Assembly: GCA_900319655.1 (NCBI GenBank)
Contig: ONPH01000104.1
Location: 1 to 8,646 of the forward strand
DNA: 8,646 nt
Source: an uncultured Eubacteriales bacterium
GTDB taxonomy: Bacteria; Bacillota; Clostridia; Oscillospirales; Acutalibacteraceae
Direction: 5' to 3'
Below are positions 6,729 to 8,646 of the stretch, one piece after another. The position numbers were made by a program, and so were the translations under genes. Below the pieces are notes generated by a model, which was not told the DNA's origin, made no database searches, and saw only the letters and a list, made by a program, of their open reading frames with translations. Each line of letters starts with the position of its first letter. Position 1 is the stretch's first letter.

Positions 6729-6747
6729 AGCATTGACGGAGGTTATT

Positions 6748-7530
6748 ATGAAAAAATTTTTTTCGGTATTTTTCCGCGCGCTGTTTATCGCAGGCGCGCT
6801 TGTTTTGCTCACAACGTTTATTTCGACGTTTGCAATCGGCATTAAAAATGTCGGCAATATCGTCGGTGCAGCGCTTTGTGTTTGGGTAATTTTGGTCTGC
6901 ATAAAGCCCATACATCTGGCGATAAAAAGGAGCCTTAGGTTTTTCTTTTTGACAAGGTTTCTGCACAGGATAGTCACCATAGCGTTCACGGTACTGCTCG
7001 TTTACGGCTTGATTGCCACGGCGGCGATTATCGGCGCGTCATTGATTGCGCCCAAGGAGAACTCAACCGTTGTTGTGCTCGGAGCGCAGGTTCGTCCGTC
7101 GGGCGAGCCGTCAACAATTTTGCGCGGAAGAATAAGCGCGGCTGAGGATTACCTCGTGCAAAATGAAAAATCCCGTGCGGTGCTCTCGGGCGGCAAGGGC
7201 AGCGACGAGGTCAAGAGCGAGGCAGGCTGTATGTACGAGAATATGACCGACGAGGGTATCAGCCCGGACAGGCTGTTTGTCGAGGACAAGTCCACCACTA
7301 CGCGCGAGAACTTTGAATTTTCGGAAAAGATAATCGCGGAAAATAAGCTTAATTCCGACATCGCGATTGCCACCGACCGTTTTCACCAGCTCAGGGCGAG
7401 GATAATCACAATGCAGCTCGGTATAAAGGGCAACGTCGGTGCGGTGAACTCCGACGCACCGTTTAAGTATGTGCCGACCTATGTTGTCCGCGAATGGTTC
7501 GCGCTTCCGTATGAAATTTTTAAGAGATAA
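6748..7530 (+). CDS. YdcF/SanA-like (DUF218) membrane protein
   Basis: The 260-residue protein starts at ATG 6748, set by GGAGG at 6738-6742. It has three hydrophobic segments (about 7-32, 37-57, 74-99), then one soluble DUF218 domain from about residue 106 to the end. Visible family motifs are VVVLGAQV (108-115), RGRISAAEDYL (126-136), LSGGKGSDEVKSEA (146-159), EDKSTTTREN (179-188) and ATDRFHQLRA (208-217). Family members such as SanA, ElyC and YdcF have been tied to envelope integrity, vancomycin sensitivity and peptidoglycan or lipid-carrier steps, but the reaction is not settled. The soluble domain should face outward if the N-terminal MKK is inside and all three helices span the membrane. 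It has its own promoter and a strong terminator, so it is probably monocistronic. The divergent partner is also an envelope protein. Family membership is firm and the precise function is not. Confidence 0.93.
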   Translation: MKKFFSVFFRALFIAGALVLLTTFISTFAIGIKNVGNIVGAALCVWVILVCIKPIHLAIKRSLRFFFLTRFLHRIVTIAFTVLLVYGLIATAAIIGASLIAPKENSTVVVLGAQVRPSGEPSTILRGRISAAEDYLVQNEKSRAVLSGGKGSDEVKSEAGCMYENMTDEGISPDRLFVEDKSTTTRENFEFSEKIIAENKLNSDIAIATDRFHQLRARIITMQLGIKGNVGAVNSDAPFKYVPTYVVREWFALPYEIFKR

Positions 7531-7535
7531 AGTTT

Positions 7536-7572
7536 ACCGTCAACCCTTTATGTGCAAGGGTTGACGGTTTTT
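7536..7572 (+). terminator. Intrinsic terminator after the YdcF-family gene
   Basis: A 13-bp perfect stem (7536-7548 with 7556-7568) has a 7-base loop and is followed by TTTTT then G. It begins 5 bases after the stop. In the minus direction the same hairpin lies just past the end of the small gene (stop at 7576), but only a broken T-run follows there, so it would be a weaker terminator for that strand. Confidence 0.93.
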
Positions 7573-7575
7573 GCG

Positions 7576-7770
7576 TTACTTGTTTATATCCGCTTCGGTG
7601 GTGATTACCTCGGTGATGTTGTCGATGTGAACTCCGCTGTGATGGCGCGAATTTACGCCCATCGCCTCGTATTCAATCACCTCGTCGGTCGCAGGAGTAT
7701 TCTCGGCGCGGTTGTCGCGCGGCGGAAACTCCAGCGGATAGTTTTTGTTTGACTTAGAATTTTTGCCCAT
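7576..7770 (-). CDS. Small hydrophilic protein of unknown function downstream of argS
   Basis: I do not recognise this 64-residue protein. It has a basic Ser/Lys/Asn-rich start (MGKNSKSNKN), then PLEFPPRDNRAEN, a TDEVIEYEAMG stretch and an acidic C-terminal half with SRHHSGVHIDNITEV. There is no Cys, no membrane segment and no signal peptide. Codon use supports it being real, since third positions are often G or C as in valS and argS (GAG, GCG, ATC, AAC, GAC). It begins 69 bases after the argS stop on the same strand with no minus-strand terminator between, so cotranscription is likely. The start ATG at 7770 is preceded by AAAGGCGG, a modest ribosome binding site, and lies inside the stem of a long hairpin. 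The opposite-strand frame at 7552-7752 starts inside a terminator loop and is rejected. A small DNA- or RNA-binding or spore protein is possible, but nothing proves it. Confidence 0.68.
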   Translation of the reverse strand: MGKNSKSNKNYPLEFPPRDNRAENTPATDEVIEYEAMGVNSRHHSGVHIDNITEVITTEADINK

Positions 7771-7808
7771 ACTGTTACCGCCTTTCGTTTTGGTAATAGT
7801 ATGGGCAA
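7763..7808. repeat. 17-bp inverted repeat covering the start of the small gene
   Basis: Arms 7763-7779 and 7792-7808 pair over 17 positions, with one G-T position (7774/7797) and a 12-base loop. On + strand RNA this is a 17-bp stem with one G-U wobble, followed by TTG and six T residues (7812-7817), which is the form of an intrinsic terminator. On minus-strand RNA, where the flanking genes are read, the ATG (7770-7768) and the next codon sit in the 3' arm, and the AAAGG of the ribosome binding site sits in the loop. The symmetry is seen directly; its role is inferred. Confidence 0.75.
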
Positions 7809-7839
7809 TTGTTTTTTAATTATTCATACGCCGCCGCGA

Positions 7840-8646
7840 TTACATACTTTCGGGGCAGGTGATGTTGAACATCGTCAGCACGTTTTTGATTACCGAGCGG
7901 ACGCAGCCGCACAGCGCAAGCCTTGCCTGCATAAGCGACTCCTCCTCGCCCTTAACGCGGCAGGCGTTGTAGAACTTGTGGAACAGCGTCGCAAGCTTTG
8001 TCACATAGCGCGTAATCTTTGTCGGATCGTAGTCCTTCGCCGCGCTGATGATCTCGTTAGTGTACAGCGCGAGGTGGCTGATAAGCTCCTTTTCCTCGGG
8101 AGCTGTAAGCAGCGCGAGCTCGTTCTTTGAGCAGTCGCGCGGAGTAATTCCGTCCTTTGCGAGAGCCTTGAAAATACTGCAAATTCTCGCGTGGGCGTAC
8201 TGAACGTAGTAAACGGGGTTTTGGTTGTCCTGAGTAACCGCGAGGTCGAGGTCAAAGTCCATCTGGGTGTTGGCTTCACGGGTGTTGAAAAGGAAACGCG
8301 CGCTGTCAACGGGAACTTCCTCGAGCAAGTCGCGGAGCTGAATAGCCTTGCCGGTTCGCTTGCTCATCTTAACGAGCTCGCCGCCCCTGACGAGCTTAAC
8401 AAGCTGCATGAGCACGACGTTGAGCTTGTCGCCGTCGTAACCAATGGCGTCCATAGCGCCCTTCATTCTCATAACGTGGCCGTGATGGTCTGCTCCCCAA
8501 ACGTCAATCAGGGTGGTAAAGCCGCGGTCGAATTTATTTTTGTGATACGCGATGTCAGCGGCAAAGTAGGTGGGGTTGCCGTTCTGGCGGATAAGCACGT
8601 CGTCCTTAAGCTCGAGGTTGTCGATGTACTGCTGCGTCTTGCCCTC
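7840..8646 (-). CDS. argS: Arginyl-tRNA synthetase, C-terminal part (5' end outside window)
   Basis: The frame is open from the right edge (8646) to TAA at 7842-7840, giving 268 visible residues, about the C-terminal half of a typical ArgRS of about 550-600 residues. GTG 8598 is not the start, because the frame continues in sequence typical of the family (EGKTQQYIDNLELKDDV). Recognisable blocks are NPTYFAADIAYH, DVWGADHHGHV, and KMSKRTG at 8370-8350, where KMSKR replaces KMSKS. These are followed by the DALR anticodon-binding domain, with NPVYYVQYAHARI and a C-terminal helical bundle (NEIISAAKDYDP, FHKFYNACRV). The enzyme is a cytoplasmic class I synthetase (EC 6.1.1.19) that charges tRNA-Arg and, in this family, needs tRNA to activate arginine. 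The HIGH motif and any promoter or T-box lie outside the window. No minus-strand terminator follows, so transcription probably continues into the small gene. Confidence 0.97.
   Translation of the reverse strand, partial: EGKTQQYIDNLELKDDVLIRQNGNPTYFAADIAYHKNKFDRGFTTLIDVWGADHHGHVMRMKGAMDAIGYDGDKLNVVLMQLVKLVRGGELVKMSKRTGKAIQLRDLLEEVPVDSARFLFNTREANTQMDFDLDLAVTQDNQNPVYYVQYAHARICSIFKALAKDGITPRDCSKNELALLTAPEEKELISHLALYTNEIISAAKDYDPTKITRYVTKLATLFHKFYNACRVKGEEESLMQARLALCGCVRSVIKNVLTMFNITCPESM

Noticed and set aside
6697..6747. TTG-initiated N-terminal extension of the YdcF-family gene
   Set aside because: It overlaps the -35 and the TATAAT of the promoter and has no ribosome binding site. GGAGG with ATG 6748 is a clearly better start.
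6627..6989. Minus-strand open frames across the start of the YdcF-family gene
   Set aside because: They overlap the divergent promoter region and the first membrane segments of a well-supported gene, and show no family signal.
7552..7752. Open frame on the + strand encoding 66 residues
   Set aside because: It begins at a GTG inside the loop of the terminator at 7536-7572 and has no ribosome binding site. It lies opposite the more credible minus-strand small gene.
8001..8309. Second minus-strand frame within argS
   Set aside because: It is an out-of-frame, Arg/Thr/Ser-rich shadow of the argS coding sequence.
1..8646. CRISPR array, tRNA/rRNA gene, insertion sequence or attachment site
   Set aside because: I found no regularly spaced repeats, no cloverleaf-like or rRNA sequence, no transposase motif and no flanking terminal repeats anywhere in the window.

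Overview
The window looks like chromosomal DNA from a Gram-positive anaerobe of the class Clostridia, most likely the Ruminococcus/Oscillospiraceae group. This is inferred from the Clostridia-style valyl-tRNA synthetase, AAGGAGG-type ribosome binding sites, clear TTGACA/TATAAT promoters, a secreted protein of fibronectin-like repeats, and a zinc-ribbon/Pro-Gln-rich/single-membrane-segment protein of a kind common in that group. There are no signs of phage, transposons, CRISPR or plasmid functions. The window is mostly housekeeping and envelope genes, and I do not see a convincing new multi-gene system.

Layout on the + strand first: the C-terminal part of a membrane protein, probably an ABC-transporter permease with an external domain (<1-1016), ends at a tight hairpin terminator. 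A near-consensus promoter then drives valS (1136-3832) from a short leader that has no room for a T-box. A second terminator is followed by a perfect-consensus promoter and a strong ribosome binding site for a secreted protein with four fibronectin-III-like repeats (3987/4001-5647). The ATG that the ribosome binding site points to opens a frame that stops after five codons. The signal peptide and the rest of the protein lie in the -1 frame, so one A appears to be missing from an A-run, or some recoding or reinitiation occurs.

A bidirectional terminator at about 5658-5685 separates this gene from the convergent minus-strand gene for a zinc-ribbon membrane protein (5697-6608). That gene is divergent from a YdcF/DUF218-family membrane protein gene (6748-7530), and outward-facing promoters for both can be read in the 139-base gap between them.

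At the right end, on the minus strand, is the C-terminal half of argS (7840->8646). A small 64-residue protein of unknown function (7576-7770) follows it 69 bases downstream and is probably cotranscribed. A 17-bp inverted repeat between the two covers the start codon of the small gene on the minus-strand RNA, and on the + strand it has the form of an intrinsic terminator.

The points most worth checking are the broken start of the fibronectin-repeat gene, the hairpin over the start of the small gene, the small protein itself, and the change in base composition within the fibronectin-repeat gene.
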